The notes beneath the pieces are model-generated. The model searched no databases. It was not told the DNA's origin and worked only from the letters and a program-made list of their open reading frames with translations. From Bacteroidota bacterium (lineage in GTDB: Bacteria; Bacteroidota; Bacteroidia; Flavobacteriales; Flavobacteriaceae), in contig JAQCJC010000003.1 in the NCBI GenBank assembly GCA_027593245.1, positions 1 to 55,597 on the forward strand: DNA of 55,597 bases, read 5' to 3'. Position 1 is the first letter of the stretch. Every line of letters begins with the position of its first letter. A program made the position numbers and the translations under genes. This document shows, in pieces, positions 17,338 through 26,671 of the stretch.

Positions 17338-18357
17338 TTAAAAGGAGCTTTTAAATTGTTCTAAGAAACGTACATCATTTTCACTTAACAAACGAATATC
17401 ATTAATTTGGTGCAATAAAAGCGCAATTCGATCGATGCCCATGCCAAAAGCAAAACCCGAATATTCTTTTGGATCTATTCCGCAATTTTCCAACACATTT
17501 GGATCAACCATTCCACACCCCATTATTTCTAGCCAACCGGTACCTTTTGTCATTTTGTAGTCTGTTTCAGTCTCTAAACCCCAGTAGACATCAACTTCAG
17601 CACTTGGCTCTGTAAATGGAAAGTATGAGGGTCTTAATCGGATTTTAGACTTCCCGAACAGCTCTTTTGTAAAGTATTGTAGAGTTTGCTTTAGGTCGGC
17701 AAAACTTACATTTTTATCAATGTATAGTCCTTCGACTTGGTGGAAGAAGCAATGTGAACGAGCAGAAATAGCCTCGTTTCTATACACACGCCCAGGCGAA
17801 ATCGTTCTAATTGGCGGGGCATTGTTTTCCATATAGCGCACTTGAACAGAGCTTGTGTGTGTGCGCAATAAAATATCTGGGTCAGTTTGTATAAAGAACG
17901 TGTCTTGCATATCTCTTGCCGGATGATGCTCCGGAAGATTGAGTGCAGTAAAGTTGTGCCAATCATCCTCTATTTCTGGCCCCTCACTAACATTAAATCC
18001 TATACGTGAGAAAATATCTATTATTTGATTCTTAACCAAAGAAATAGGGTGCCTTCCTCCGATATTAATCGGATCACCAGGCCGTGTTAAATCTCCAACA
18101 GCAGACGTTTTTGCTGTGTTTGTCTCTAGGGCAGCCTTTAATGTGCTTACCTTTTCAAGAGCCGTAGATTTTAATATATTTATAGCTTGACCATATGCTT
18201 TTTTTTGATCATTTGGGACTGATTTAAAATCAGCAAACAAACCATTCAAGAGCCCTTTTTTACCTAAATATTTGATACGAAAAGCCTCTAAATCAGCAAG
18301 AGAATTTGTTGTAAAGCTATCGGCTTCTTCGATTAATTTTTGAATGCGGTCAATCAT
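17338..18357 (-). CDS. pheS: phenylalanyl-tRNA synthetase alpha subunit
   Basis: PheS is the catalytic subunit of the alpha2-beta2 class II synthetase that charges tRNA-Phe. The N-terminal coiled-coil (residues ~1-85) binds tRNA. Class II motifs are seen in [11 protein letters not shown], in [21 protein letters not shown] (motif 2), and in [21 protein letters not shown] (motif 3). The 339-residue length is normal. pheT is not in the window, so alpha and beta genes are separated, as is common in this group. A possible -10 box lies between it and the upstream small gene. Confidence 0.97.
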   Translation of the reverse strand: MIDRIQKLIEEADSFTTNSLADLEAFRIKYLGKKGLLNGLFADFKSVPNDQKKAYGQAINILKSTALEKVSTLKAALETNTAKTSAVGDLTRPGDPINIGGRHPISLVKNQIIDIFSRIGFNVSEGPEIEDDWHNFTALNLPEHHPARDMQDTFFIQTDPDILLRTHTSSVQVRYMENNAPPIRTISPGRVYRNEAISARSHCFFHQVEGLYIDKNVSFADLKQTLQYFTKELFGKSKIRLRPSYFPFTEPSAEVDVYWGLETETDYKMTKGTGWLEIMGCGMVDPNVLENCGIDPKEYSGFAFGMGIDRIALLLHQINDIRLLSENDVRFLEQFKSSF

Positions 18358-18373
18358 GGTTTGAAAATAAAAC

Positions 18374-18381
18374 CAAATTTA
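18374..18381 (-). promoter_or_regulatory. possible -10 element for pheS
   Basis: TAAATTTG on the minus strand, 16 bases before the pheS start codon, fits TAnnTTTG. A TTG at the ideal distance is missing. Confidence 0.35.
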
Positions 18382-18388
18382 AGAAATC

Positions 18389-18745
18389 TTAGCCAATAAA
18401 CTTCTGTTCAAGAAAATAGTTTACAATCGCCTCTTTCATTAAGATGCTTTGTTCTCCAGCTTTCAAATTAGGCAATTCTTCTTTTATTTGGTAATGAGGC
18501 CACCCTTCCTCGTCTACGTAATCTAGCGCATAATAACCGTACGGAGTCAGTAGGCGGCATATAGCAATATGCATGAGGTTTAGTTTTTCATCTTTTTTGA
18601 ACCGCCTATGCAACTGCCCTAATTCTTGTACACCGATAAGATATATTATACCGTCAAGGTCTAGGGGCGCACCATCAGCGAAGCGCAAAGAGAGTTTCTT
18701 TATAAGGGTATCCCAGCGTTTTTTTAATTCTTCGTCTCTTGCCAT
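18389..18745 (-). CDS. small conserved protein of unknown function
   Basis: This is a 118-residue, soluble-looking protein that I do not recognise by function. It begins with a charged helix (ARDEELKKRWDTLIKKLSLRF) followed by LDLDGIIYLIGVQELGQ and a C-terminal helix. There are no cysteines in metal-binding arrangement, no signal peptide and no nucleotide-binding loop. It reads as a real gene: good length, strong amphipathic pattern, ATG with an A/T-rich leader, and tight packing 31 bases before pheS on the same strand. It is divergent from the CvpA-family gene. Confidence 0.75.
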   Translation of the reverse strand: MARDEELKKRWDTLIKKLSLRFADGAPLDLDGIIYLIGVQELGQLHRRFKKDEKLNLMHIAICRLLTPYGYYALDYVDEEGWPHYQIKEELPNLKAGEQSILMKEAIVNYFLEQKFIG

Positions 18746-18806
18746 AATTTATTTTGTAAATTTAGAGTCTAATTTTAATTAAAGAAATTTTAACCCACAT
18801 TATTTT

Positions 18807-19334
18807 ATGTCTGTAATTGACATTGTTCTAGGCGCCCTTATAGTATATGGCATTATTAAAGGGTTTTTTAAGGGTCTTTTTGTAGAGGTTGCCTCTCTTT
18901 TGGCTTTAATGTTGGGCGTGTATGGCGCTGTTCATTTTAGTAACTATGCTTCAGAATTTTTATCAAGCTATGTAGATAGGACCGAACACACAATGAGCGT
19001 AAGTTCCTTTGTTATTACTTTTGTAATAATCGTTTTTACGGTATCCTTGGCAGGCAAAGCCTTGACAAAGCTTGCTGATTTTGCTGCGCTTGGTGTTATA
19101 AACAAGTTTCTGGGCGCTCTTTTTGGGGGCCTCAAAGTGGCGCTAATTTTATCTATCGTTTTGCTTGTTTTTAAGCGCGTAAACCCAAGCTTAAATATGG
19201 TTTCTGACGAAGAGCTTAAAACCTCTATATTTTACGAGCCCGTGGGTGTTTTGGCTCCGTTAATCTTACCCCGTTTTATTGGAGACGACCAAGCCTTTGG
19301 CGTTCCTGATTTTAGCACTTCAGAGCAAGAATAG
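18807..19334 (+). CDS. CvpA-family membrane protein
   Basis: The 175-residue protein has four hydrophobic segments and the family opening VIDIVLGALIVYGIIKGFFKGLFVE, typical of CvpA (colicin V production) proteins. E. coli CvpA is an inner-membrane protein linked to colicin V export and envelope tolerance; the molecular role is unclear. The C-terminal ~35 residues are soluble (ELKTSIFYEPVGVLAPLIL...). The stop codon is one base from the convergent SulP gene. Confidence 0.88.
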   Translation: MSVIDIVLGALIVYGIIKGFFKGLFVEVASLLALMLGVYGAVHFSNYASEFLSSYVDRTEHTMSVSSFVITFVIIVFTVSLAGKALTKLADFAALGVINKFLGALFGGLKVALILSIVLLVFKRVNPSLNMVSDEELKTSIFYEPVGVLAPLILPRFIGDDQAFGVPDFSTSEQE

Positions 19335-19335
19335 A

Positions 19336-21180
19336 TCACTTAGAAAGCGACATTAAGTACGCTTTAAAAGATTTAAAAATACGCTCTTCAGGAATAAAAC
19401 CTGGTATAATATTAACTCGCTCCATCATATACCTAGGTTGTTTCAAGAGGCCTACAAAAATTATATCTACCCCTTTAACCCTTAGGTCTTGAAGAGCGTC
19501 TTCCATAACATATAAACCCGTCTGGTCCATATATTGCATTCTGCTAAGCCGAATCACTACCGTTTCGGCGCCTTCAGGAATTTGTTTGTAAAGCTGCTCA
19601 AACTCCGAGGTCGAACCAAAGAAAAGAGGCCCTTTAATATGTTTAACAAACACCTTATCCTTTAAATTTTTTGGAAAATCAATTTCATCAGGCCAAGCCT
19701 CCTCTTTAAGCGGCCCAACCTCTGATCTTTCTGCGGTCAGGTCACCAATAAGCTTCATGAACATCAAACAAGAAATAAGAAGCCCAATTCCAACCGCGAA
19801 AATTAAATCCCAAAAAGTTGATAATAGTAAAACAATTATCATAATCAGAACCTCAGAGCTTAGTTTAACAGGCCCAAGGAAAATATCTTTTGGCAATATA
19901 GGTATAGCCTTAAGCCCCTTATAATCCATAACTCCTATACCAACAGTTATAAGAATTCCAGATAATACAGCCGCAGGAATTTTTGACGCAATTGGTCCTA
20001 ATGCAAGAAGAATAAACAACAGCAAAACACCAGCAATCATTCCAGACAATCTAGTCTTTCCTCCAGCATTGATGTTGACTACAGTTCGGATGGTTGCACC
20101 CGCACCTGGAATTCCACCAAAAACTGCGGCGATACTATTACCGATGCCCTGACCAACAAGTTCTCTATTTGGTTTGTGTTTGGTTTTTGTCATGTTGTCG
20201 GCCACTATACTTGTTAGTAAAGAGTCTATAGCTCCCAAAAGCGCCAATGTGAGTGCCGAGAATATATAGGGGCTAATACTGCCAAGATTGAAATGAGAAA
20301 ACATCTCTAATTTAGGCACAGGAAGTCCCTCAGGGATTTGTTCGATTGGCTTGTAGTCCAGCCCGAAGCCAATAGCAATTCCAGACATCGCTACAAGTGC
20401 AACTAGTGTGCTAGGGACTGCTTTTGATATCTTTCTAAAACCAAAGATGATTATAATTGTGCCAAGCGAAAGAATCAGCTCTAGCCAGTTTATGTTGCGA
20501 AGCGCCCTAGGCATTACTTTTACTGCACCAATTGTACCCGAAGCGTATTTTGCCGCAAGAGTTTTAGACTCTCGTAGGATATCTGCCTCTGTGATATTGC
20601 CAGCTCGCCTGATAGTTTCTTTGAAATCTTCCAAAACAAGCAAGCCTTCTCCCGCCTCTTCTTTCAATATGTTTTCTAGTATGATTTCTTCCGCTTGAGG
20701 CTTAAACTGGTTCACATACTCCATGTCTTCTTTAGGACTATAACCTAAAGATGGTAGAATTTGAGTTAAAAGAATGATCACTCCTATTGCTGTCATAAAC
20801 CCAGAAACAACAGGATAGGGAATGTATTTAATATATTTTCCCACTCCAACAAGCCCTAGACCAACTTGAATTAAGCCTGCTAGGAAAAAAACCATCAGTA
20901 TAGAAGGTAAGGCTTTGTTCACATCACCATCGCTTGCAACCACGATGCTGGCAATTACAACCATACTTACTGCGGTCATTGGCGCTGTAGGTCCAGAAAT
21001 TTGGGTATTAGTTCCTCCAAAAAGGGCTGCAAAAAAACTGATAAATATTGCGCCATAGAGACCAGCGCTAGGTCCTAAGCCAGAGGAAACCCCAAATGCA
21101 AGCGCTAAAGGAAGTGCTACGACTCCGGCAGTAATACCACCAAAAGCATCGCCTTTGATATTTGAAAAAAAGCCTCTCAT
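19336..21180 (-). CDS. SulP-family anion transporter with STAS domain
   Basis: SulP proteins carry sulfate, bicarbonate or other anions across the inner membrane. The N-terminal motif DAFGGITAGVVALPLALAFGVSSGLGP and the family block ISGPTAPMTAVSMVV are diagnostic. The C-terminal STAS domain starts near residue 510 and contains YMDQTGLYVMEDAL. The 614-residue length is within range. A soluble acidic insertion of ~70 residues (about 150-220, PKEDMEYVNQFKPQ... to ...RALRNINWLEL) interrupts the membrane domain. The substrate cannot be read; no carbonic anhydrase or sulfate gene is adjacent. Confidence 0.93.
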   Translation of the reverse strand: MRGFFSNIKGDAFGGITAGVVALPLALAFGVSSGLGPSAGLYGAIFISFFAALFGGTNTQISGPTAPMTAVSMVVIASIVVASDGDVNKALPSILMVFFLAGLIQVGLGLVGVGKYIKYIPYPVVSGFMTAIGVIILLTQILPSLGYSPKEDMEYVNQFKPQAEEIILENILKEEAGEGLLVLEDFKETIRRAGNITEADILRESKTLAAKYASGTIGAVKVMPRALRNINWLELILSLGTIIIIFGFRKISKAVPSTLVALVAMSGIAIGFGLDYKPIEQIPEGLPVPKLEMFSHFNLGSISPYIFSALTLALLGAIDSLLTSIVADNMTKTKHKPNRELVGQGIGNSIAAVFGGIPGAGATIRTVVNINAGGKTRLSGMIAGVLLLFILLALGPIASKIPAAVLSGILITVGIGVMDYKGLKAIPILPKDIFLGPVKLSSEVLIMIIVLLLSTFWDLIFAVGIGLLISCLMFMKLIGDLTAERSEVGPLKEEAWPDEIDFPKNLKDKVFVKHIKGPLFFGSTSEFEQLYKQIPEGAETVVIRLSRMQYMDQTGLYVMEDALQDLRVKGVDIIFVGLLKQPRYMMERVNIIPGFIPEERIFKSFKAYLMSLSK

Positions 21181-21260
21181 TTTTGTTTATTTTTTAGTAA
21201 AATATAAAATTATTTATTAAAAATCAAACAAAAACAGCAATTTTTTTAAAGATACGTTAA

Positions 21261-22007
21261 TTATAACTCTTTAAAGGCTTCGTTTGGCAACCATCCGCTT
21301 TTGCCATCAATGAGCTTAATTTTTGTCCATTCTTTTTTGTACGATTCAAGAATTTGAATTTTCGCGCCCTCGTGAAGAATAAAAACTGTTTCACTTTTTA
21401 GATTAGGCTCGGATTTTGAGGCAACCTCTTGCGAGAAAACGACAGCAAAACGCTCGTTGTCTAGATTTAGTTTTTTATTGAGTAAAGCAAGCCCCAGAGT
21501 AAGATTCAAAACAGAGAAAACACTTAGAATAAAATATGCTCTTTTGCTTTTCGTGGTTTCAGAACGATAATATGCAATAAACAACAACACGAACACCCAC
21601 ATCGTTAGTATGCAAAAAATAGACCACCCAAAGACATTAAAAAATCCCGCCATTTTCTCATAGAGCTTAAGCACTTTCACCTCAGGTATATTATCAAATT
21701 TATCGATTGTCATTTGCTTAGCAAAGCTGTAGTTGTTAAGTGTCTCTTCATCATAGGGGCTTAATTTTAAAGCTTTTTCGTAATAATATATACTTGGCGC
21801 TATTTCATTTGCTTTATAGTAGCAGTTAGCCATGTTAAAGTACAAGGCACTAGAATGAAAACCATTGCTTATAATCTTGTTGTATATGGAAATGGCGGCC
21901 TGATACTCGCCTTTATTGTACAGTGTGTTTGCTTGATCAAACAATAGATTTTCTTGTGAAAAACCAAGAAGCCCAATCAGCCAAAAAAGAACAATTAGTT
22001 TTTTCAT
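21261..22007 (-). CDS. batE: BatE: TPR and SH3 domain aerotolerance protein
   Basis: This is the last gene of the Bat operon. The protein has a signal peptide (residues 1-18), TPR-like helices (YNKGEYQAAISIYNKIISNG, ALYFNMANCYYKANEIAPSIYYYEKAL), two membrane helices (~125-175) and a C-terminal bacterial SH3 domain ending in SGWLPNEAFKEL. The 248-residue length fits BatE. Bat proteins were named for Bacteroides aerotolerance and are thought to form an envelope complex with MoxR, VWA and TPR partners. The gene follows batD after one base. Confidence 0.9.
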   Translation of the reverse strand: MKKLIVLFWLIGLLGFSQENLLFDQANTLYNKGEYQAAISIYNKIISNGFHSSALYFNMANCYYKANEIAPSIYYYEKALKLSPYDEETLNNYSFAKQMTIDKFDNIPEVKVLKLYEKMAGFFNVFGWSIFCILTMWVFVLLFIAYYRSETTKSKRAYFILSVFSVLNLTLGLALLNKKLNLDNERFAVVFSQEVASKSEPNLKSETVFILHEGAKIQILESYKKEWTKIKLIDGKSGWLPNEAFKEL

Positions 22008-22008
22008 A

Positions 22009-23769
22009 TTATTTTAGTTGTTTGTCTAATGTGTTAATTATCTCAACTGATTTTTTATAAGCGCGGGTCATGTCAGAAGCCTGTAATGGGGTGTATCTGG
22101 CTAGCTCGCAAGATTCGATAATATTTAAAAACGATTGGACATACAATTGATCCACCCCTCTTTTTTCTAAAAGAAGCGCAATTTTTTCCTTGGATAATTC
22201 ACTTGTTTCAATTTTCAATCTAGATTTCAGATAATTATGTAATGCGCGCTCCAAGGCCACATAAAACGCCTCTTTTTCACCAATTGCTTTTTTCGCTGAC
22301 CCAAAATATTTACGAGCAAGCTTATTCGTTCTTCTTGTTTTATTTCCAGCAACATCCATTGCTCTTTTTTCTTGCTTGCGCGTAAAAATGATCAGTAACG
22401 GAATTAAAAGCAATGGCCCTAAGAACAACCACCAAAACAGCTTTGTATTGTAGTAAGCCTTCTGAGCAACAGGCTCTAAATTTGCGTTAGATTTAAAGGA
22501 AAAAAACTGTTTTGAGAGTGCGGTGACGTTTGTTTTTTGCACTTCTTTTGTGTTTGAATCATCAGTTGGCGTTACTCCAGAACTTCCTATAACCGAAACC
22601 ACTAACTCATTTGATTTAATTGTTTTATAAGCCTCAGACTTGAGGTCAAAATAAGAAAAGCTAACCTCGGGGATTGGGTACCGCCCCTGATCATTGGGTA
22701 CAATCGTATAAGTATCTGTTATACTCCCTTTCATCCCTGAGAGGTTTGTAGAAACTTTTTCGGAATGTTCGGGCTCGTAAACTTCAAGCGCACTGGGAAG
22801 TTTCGGCTTAGGAAGCTCGAATAACTTGAGATTACCATTTCCAGACACCATAAGTTTTAAGTTGAACGCTTCTGTGACTTCTAACTTCTTTTTGCTCGAA
22901 GAAAGACTAAAGTCAAAACGGCCAACAGCCCCTGAAAAATCCTTTGGTCTTCCAGCGCTAGGCAAAGGTTTTACATTGATAGTTCTTTTTCCAGCTGTTA
23001 CTGTCAAATTAGCCGTAGTAGTTATAGATCGCCCAAAAATATCTCGCCTCTTTGAGGGCACCTCAACACTTACGTCTAAGGTGAGCGGCTCAATATTTAA
23101 TTTTCCTGTTTTTTGAGGGTAAAGCACTGTTTTTTTCAAAACAGCGTAGCGATAGTCTTCTCCTTTATATTTTCCCTCTCGTACGTTTTGACCCTTAACA
23201 TCAATGTTCTGGCTCCAAAAATCATTATACCTAGGACTGTCTAGTTCAGACCAGTTTCTCACACCAGTATTTTCTGCTACATATAGTTTATAAACAACAC
23301 TTACAGGCTCGTTGAGGTACGGGTTTGTTGTAGAAACCTCTGCAACCAAATGGATATTCTCTGAAGCAATATAGTTTGGGTCATTAGGGTCTTTTGGTAT
23401 ATCTACAGCTGTTGTGACTGTAATTTTCATTGGGGCGGTTTTGTAGGATTCTCCGTTTATTTCAATACTGGATTGCCCTATGGTAAACACCCCTCTTTTT
23501 GTTGGAGACAAAAAATAGCTATAACTCTTAGAAAACGAACGCTTACCGTTTATGGAATAGTTTTTTATGGATTGACTTGGTCCGCCAACCACTTTGAAGC
23601 CTTCAAAGCTAGGCGGTGTGAAATTGTCGCCATCTTCGTTCATGGTGAAGTCTATACGTAAACGCTCATTTACTCCTAATTGTGTTTTGCTTGCTTTTGC
23701 TTCGAAAACGACTTGAGCATAGCTAAAACTTGAAAGGAACATCAAAAAAATAAGCACTCTAAATTTCAT
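22009..23769 (-). CDS. batD: BatD: oxygen-tolerance membrane protein
   Basis: BatD-family proteins have a signal peptide (residues ~1-18, ending SYAQ), a large periplasmic beta-rich region, a single membrane helix (FWWLFLGPLLLIPLLIIF, near residue 445) and a cytoplasmic helical tail. The conserved early phrase VVFEAKASKTQLGVNERLRIDF and the later VVGGPSQSIKNYSINGKRS are typical. The 586-residue length fits. It lies between batC (3-base gap) and batE (1-base gap) in the aerotolerance operon. The molecular role is not established. Confidence 0.92.
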   Translation of the reverse strand: MKFRVLIFLMFLSSFSYAQVVFEAKASKTQLGVNERLRIDFTMNEDGDNFTPPSFEGFKVVGGPSQSIKNYSINGKRSFSKSYSYFLSPTKRGVFTIGQSSIEINGESYKTAPMKITVTTAVDIPKDPNDPNYIASENIHLVAEVSTTNPYLNEPVSVVYKLYVAENTGVRNWSELDSPRYNDFWSQNIDVKGQNVREGKYKGEDYRYAVLKKTVLYPQKTGKLNIEPLTLDVSVEVPSKRRDIFGRSITTTANLTVTAGKRTINVKPLPSAGRPKDFSGAVGRFDFSLSSSKKKLEVTEAFNLKLMVSGNGNLKLFELPKPKLPSALEVYEPEHSEKVSTNLSGMKGSITDTYTIVPNDQGRYPIPEVSFSYFDLKSEAYKTIKSNELVVSVIGSSGVTPTDDSNTKEVQKTNVTALSKQFFSFKSNANLEPVAQKAYYNTKLFWWLFLGPLLLIPLLIIFTRKQEKRAMDVAGNKTRRTNKLARKYFGSAKKAIGEKEAFYVALERALHNYLKSRLKIETSELSKEKIALLLEKRGVDQLYVQSFLNIIESCELARYTPLQASDMTRAYKKSVEIINTLDKQLK

Positions 23770-23772
23770 AAA

Positions 23773-24633
23773 CTACCAGTCTTTATCTGTTTTTACTTTT
23801 ACTCCTTTTACTTTGGAGGCATTCATTTTTTCCTGAACTTTTTTTTCTTCATTATTCATAGCTTCAAGTAGATTTTTTACTTGTTGCGGCGACATTTTTC
23901 CTTGTCTGTTTTTGTTGTTTTGATTGGGGTTTTTTTGATCTCCTTCTTTATCTTTTGGCTTGTCCTTATTATCTTTTTGGTCGCCCCCTTTTTCTTTAGG
24001 ATCTTTATTTTTGTCGTCTTTATCTTTGTTTGGTTCGTCTTTATCTTGTTGTTTGTCGCTGTCTTCTTTTTGGTCTTTATTTTGCTCGTCTTTGTCTTCC
24101 TTTTCTTTATCATCGTCGCCATCGTCCCCGCCACCACCTTGCTCTTCAGCACAATCTTTTGCTAGGGCTAAGTTATATCGGGTTTCATCGTCTGCCGGGT
24201 TATTTCTTAGCGCGCTTTTATAGGCCTCAACAGCTTCTTTACATTTTTTATTTTTCATGAGTGTATTTCCAATATTATGGAACGCTGCATGTTTTTCTTT
24301 TTTGTTGCCATGTTCTGTTGACTCAATAAGTTTTGAAAGTGCTTCGTCGTAAAACTCAGCCGCATAATAAGCACTACCAAGATTGTATGAGCTTTTTGCA
24401 TTAGTAGCTTTCTTTGAAATCGCTCTGCGGTAATATTTTTCTGCTTCAGTGAAATTTTCGTTCAGAACAGCATTTCCGTCGTACACAAAAGCGTCTGATT
24501 CAGCTTGAATTTCATCTTTTTGTTGTGCCTGAGATTGATTCACAAAAACGGCACACATAAACAACATAAAGCAGCTTAAAAAAGAGTTTAAAATTGGTAT
24601 GCTAAACAAGTGTTTATAAACGATTTTTCTCAT
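23773..24633 (-). CDS. batC: BatC: TPR protein with long charged disordered segment
   Basis: The 286-residue protein has an N-terminal membrane or signal segment (~15-36), TPR repeats (~residues 50-160; EKYYRRAISKKATNAKSSYN, AVEAYKSALRNNPADDETRYN), and a low-complexity stretch of about 80 residues made almost only of K, D, E, Q, N and P (KEDKDEQNKDQKEDSD...). A short conserved helix follows (SPQQVKNLLEAMNNEEKKVQ). Only one membrane segment is seen, so topology is uncertain. The ATG overlaps the batB stop by 4 bases. The biased codons create several long false ORFs on the other strand. Confidence 0.9.
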   Translation of the reverse strand: MRKIVYKHLFSIPILNSFLSCFMLFMCAVFVNQSQAQQKDEIQAESDAFVYDGNAVLNENFTEAEKYYRRAISKKATNAKSSYNLGSAYYAAEFYDEALSKLIESTEHGNKKEKHAAFHNIGNTLMKNKKCKEAVEAYKSALRNNPADDETRYNLALAKDCAEEQGGGGDDGDDDKEKEDKDEQNKDQKEDSDKQQDKDEPNKDKDDKNKDPKEKGGDQKDNKDKPKDKEGDQKNPNQNNKNRQGKMSPQQVKNLLEAMNNEEKKVQEKMNASKVKGVKVKTDKDW

Positions 24634-25667
24634 AGATTTTCATTAAACAAATTCAGGCGCTTGAGCCAAGCAGTTTTTCTTTCTAAAAAAAGAATATCCA
24701 AAATTAAAAAGAAAAGACCTAACCCTAAAAACCATTGGAATTGATCTTCATACTCAGCAAACTCTTTGGCTTCAAACTCCTTTTTATCCATTTTATTCAA
24801 AATATCGCTAACTGTTTCTGTTACACTCTTGGTGTTTTTACCATCAACATATGTACCATTCGCTTTTTCAGCAATTTCAGCTAGTGTTTTTTTGTTTAAT
24901 CTTGTAATTACAGTTTCTCCGCTTTGGTTTTTTTTATAACTCATCACAACTCCATTTTTCTTCAATGGAATTGGCCCTCCTTTTTCACTACCAACACCAA
25001 TGGTGTATATTTTGATCCCTTCCTCTGCGGCAGCCCCAGCAACACTGATACTCGAGTCGTTGTGGTCTTCCCCATCTGAAATAATAACCAACACACGATT
25101 TGTTTGCTCTTCATCATTGTAATAGCTACGAGATAGCTGAATAGCTTCATTTATAGCTGTACCCTGCGAAGAAAGCATTTCTGTATTCATGTTTTGAAGA
25201 AACATTTTTGCGGCAGCGTAATCTGTTGTAATTGGCAATTGTGGAATAGCCTTTCCCGCGTAGGCAATTATGCCAACACGATCACTGACAAGGCTATTTA
25301 TAATTTGCGTAGTGAGCTGCTTAGCTTTTTCAAGACGATTGGGCGCAATGTCCTCTGCCAACATACTTTTGGATACATCTATTGCAAAAACAACATCAAC
25401 CCCTTGTCTTTTGACCGTTTGTAGTGATGTGCCCATTTTTGGGTTTACTAAGGCGATAATTAAACAAACAATGCTAAGCGACAGCACAATAAACTTCAGG
25501 ACAGATTTAAACACTGATTGGTCTGGACTTAAACGAGCCAATAATTCCAAATCGGAAAACTCTCGCTTAGTCTTTTTCTTCCATATTTGTACCCACAGGA
25601 ACACAATAAGCATACCTAGCACTATAAATAAAAGCCAAAACCATATGTCTTCTTCGAGTTGAAACAT
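24630..25667 (-). CDS. batB: BatB: von Willebrand factor A domain membrane protein
   Basis: The 345-residue protein has N-terminal membrane helices (~8-28 and ~57-77), a VWA domain with the complete MIDAS motif DVSKSM (DxSxS type), the later conserved T (GTAINEAI) and D (SDGEDHND), and a C-terminal membrane helix (WFLGLGLFFLILDILFL). VWA domains bind partner proteins through Mg2+, and MoxR-type ATPases commonly act on such pairs. batA lies directly upstream (2-base gap) and batC overlaps downstream. Confidence 0.94.
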   Translation of the reverse strand: MFQLEEDIWFWLLFIVLGMLIVFLWVQIWKKKTKREFSDLELLARLSPDQSVFKSVLKFIVLSLSIVCLIIALVNPKMGTSLQTVKRQGVDVVFAIDVSKSMLAEDIAPNRLEKAKQLTTQIINSLVSDRVGIIAYAGKAIPQLPITTDYAAAKMFLQNMNTEMLSSQGTAINEAIQLSRSYYNDEEQTNRVLVIISDGEDHNDSSISVAGAAAEEGIKIYTIGVGSEKGGPIPLKKNGVVMSYKKNQSGETVITRLNKKTLAEIAEKANGTYVDGKNTKSVTETVSDILNKMDKKEFEAKEFAEYEDQFQWFLGLGLFFLILDILFLERKTAWLKRLNLFNENL

Positions 25668-25669
25668 AG

Positions 25670-26671
25670 TTAAATAAAACTTTTTAATAAGGTGTGACGA
25701 AGCAAAAATTCAAAAACAAGTAATGCAAGTGCCCATAGGACCAGTGGCCGAAACCTCTCTTCGTAATTATAATACTTAAATTCTTCTATTTCTGTTTTTT
25801 CAAGCTGGTTAATTTCAGCATAAATTTCTTCAAGTTTTTTATTGTTTGTTGCCCTAAAGTACTTCCCGCCAGTTCCCTCAGCAATTTCTTTAAGTAATTT
25901 TTCATCAATTTCAACTTGAATTCTAGAGTATTGGATTTTGCCATTTCGAATGGCTACAGGAGACAATGCCATGCCGTTACTTCCTAGGCCGATGGTATAG
26001 GTCTTTACTCCATAATCTGAAGCCAACTCACTTGCCGTTAGCGGATCTATAAAACCAGAGTTATTGACTCCATCGGTTAAAAGAATAATAATTTTACTTT
26101 TAGCGTTACTGTCTTTTATGCGATTGACAGCTGTTGCAAGCCCCATTCCAATTGCCGTTCCACCCGTGATAATTGTGTTGTATTTTATATCTTTTAAGGA
26201 ATTAAAAATAATATTTTTATCACTTGTGACTGGAGTTCTTGTATAACTTTCACCTGCATATTCTACAAGACCAATTCTATCATTTGGCCTTCGGGCTATA
26301 AACTTTCCCGCTACGTCTTTTAGCGCCTCAAGTCTGTTTGGTTTTAAATCCTTTGCAAGCATACTTGCCGACACATCAATAGCCATCACAATGTCAATCC
26401 CACGAGTTTTTTTTGTTTTAGTAGAGACGTCAACGCTCTGTGGCCTTGCCATTGCAACAATGATTAAGATTAGGGCAAGTGTACGGAAGCCGAACAAACA
26501 ATGCTTTAAAACAGTCCAAAACAAACTTCCTTTTGCCAACGCCGAGCTATTTGAAATTTCTAGAACTGCAGTTTGTTTTTTATGTTTTACAACATACCAC
26601 AGCAGCAGCGGAGGAAGCAGCAGCAGTAACCAAAGCAATTCTGTATGAGTAAATTCTATTCCTTGCAGCAT
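25670..26671 (-). CDS. batA: BatA: von Willebrand factor A domain membrane protein
   Basis: BatA is a paralogue of BatB with the same plan: two N-terminal membrane helices (LLWLLLLLPPLLLWYVV; HCLFGFRTLALILIIVAMA), a VWA domain with MIDAS motif AIDVSASM, the conserved TGGTAIGMGLA and LLTDGVNNSG elements, and a C-terminal membrane helix. The length is 333 residues. Its ATG overlaps the stop of the upstream unknown membrane protein (TAATG), so translation is coupled. The paired VWA proteins suggest a hetero-oligomer in the inner membrane. Confidence 0.94.
   Translation of the reverse strand: MLQGIEFTHTELLWLLLLLPPLLLWYVVKHKKQTAVLEISNSSALAKGSLFWTVLKHCLFGFRTLALILIIVAMARPQSVDVSTKTKKTRGIDIVMAIDVSASMLAKDLKPNRLEALKDVAGKFIARRPNDRIGLVEYAGESYTRTPVTSDKNIIFNSLKDIKYNTIITGGTAIGMGLATAVNRIKDSNAKSKIIILLTDGVNNSGFIDPLTASELASDYGVKTYTIGLGSNGMALSPVAIRNGKIQYSRIQVEIDEKLLKEIAEGTGGKYFRATNNKKLEEIYAEINQLEKTEIEEFKYYNYEERFRPLVLWALALLVFEFLLRHTLLKSFI

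Noticed and set aside
23881-24260. Several overlapping + strand ORFs rich in F, V, L and S opposite batC
   Set aside because: They are shadows caused by the Lys/Asp/Gln-rich low-complexity codons of batC and look like membrane proteins only because AAA/GAC read backwards as TTT/GTC.
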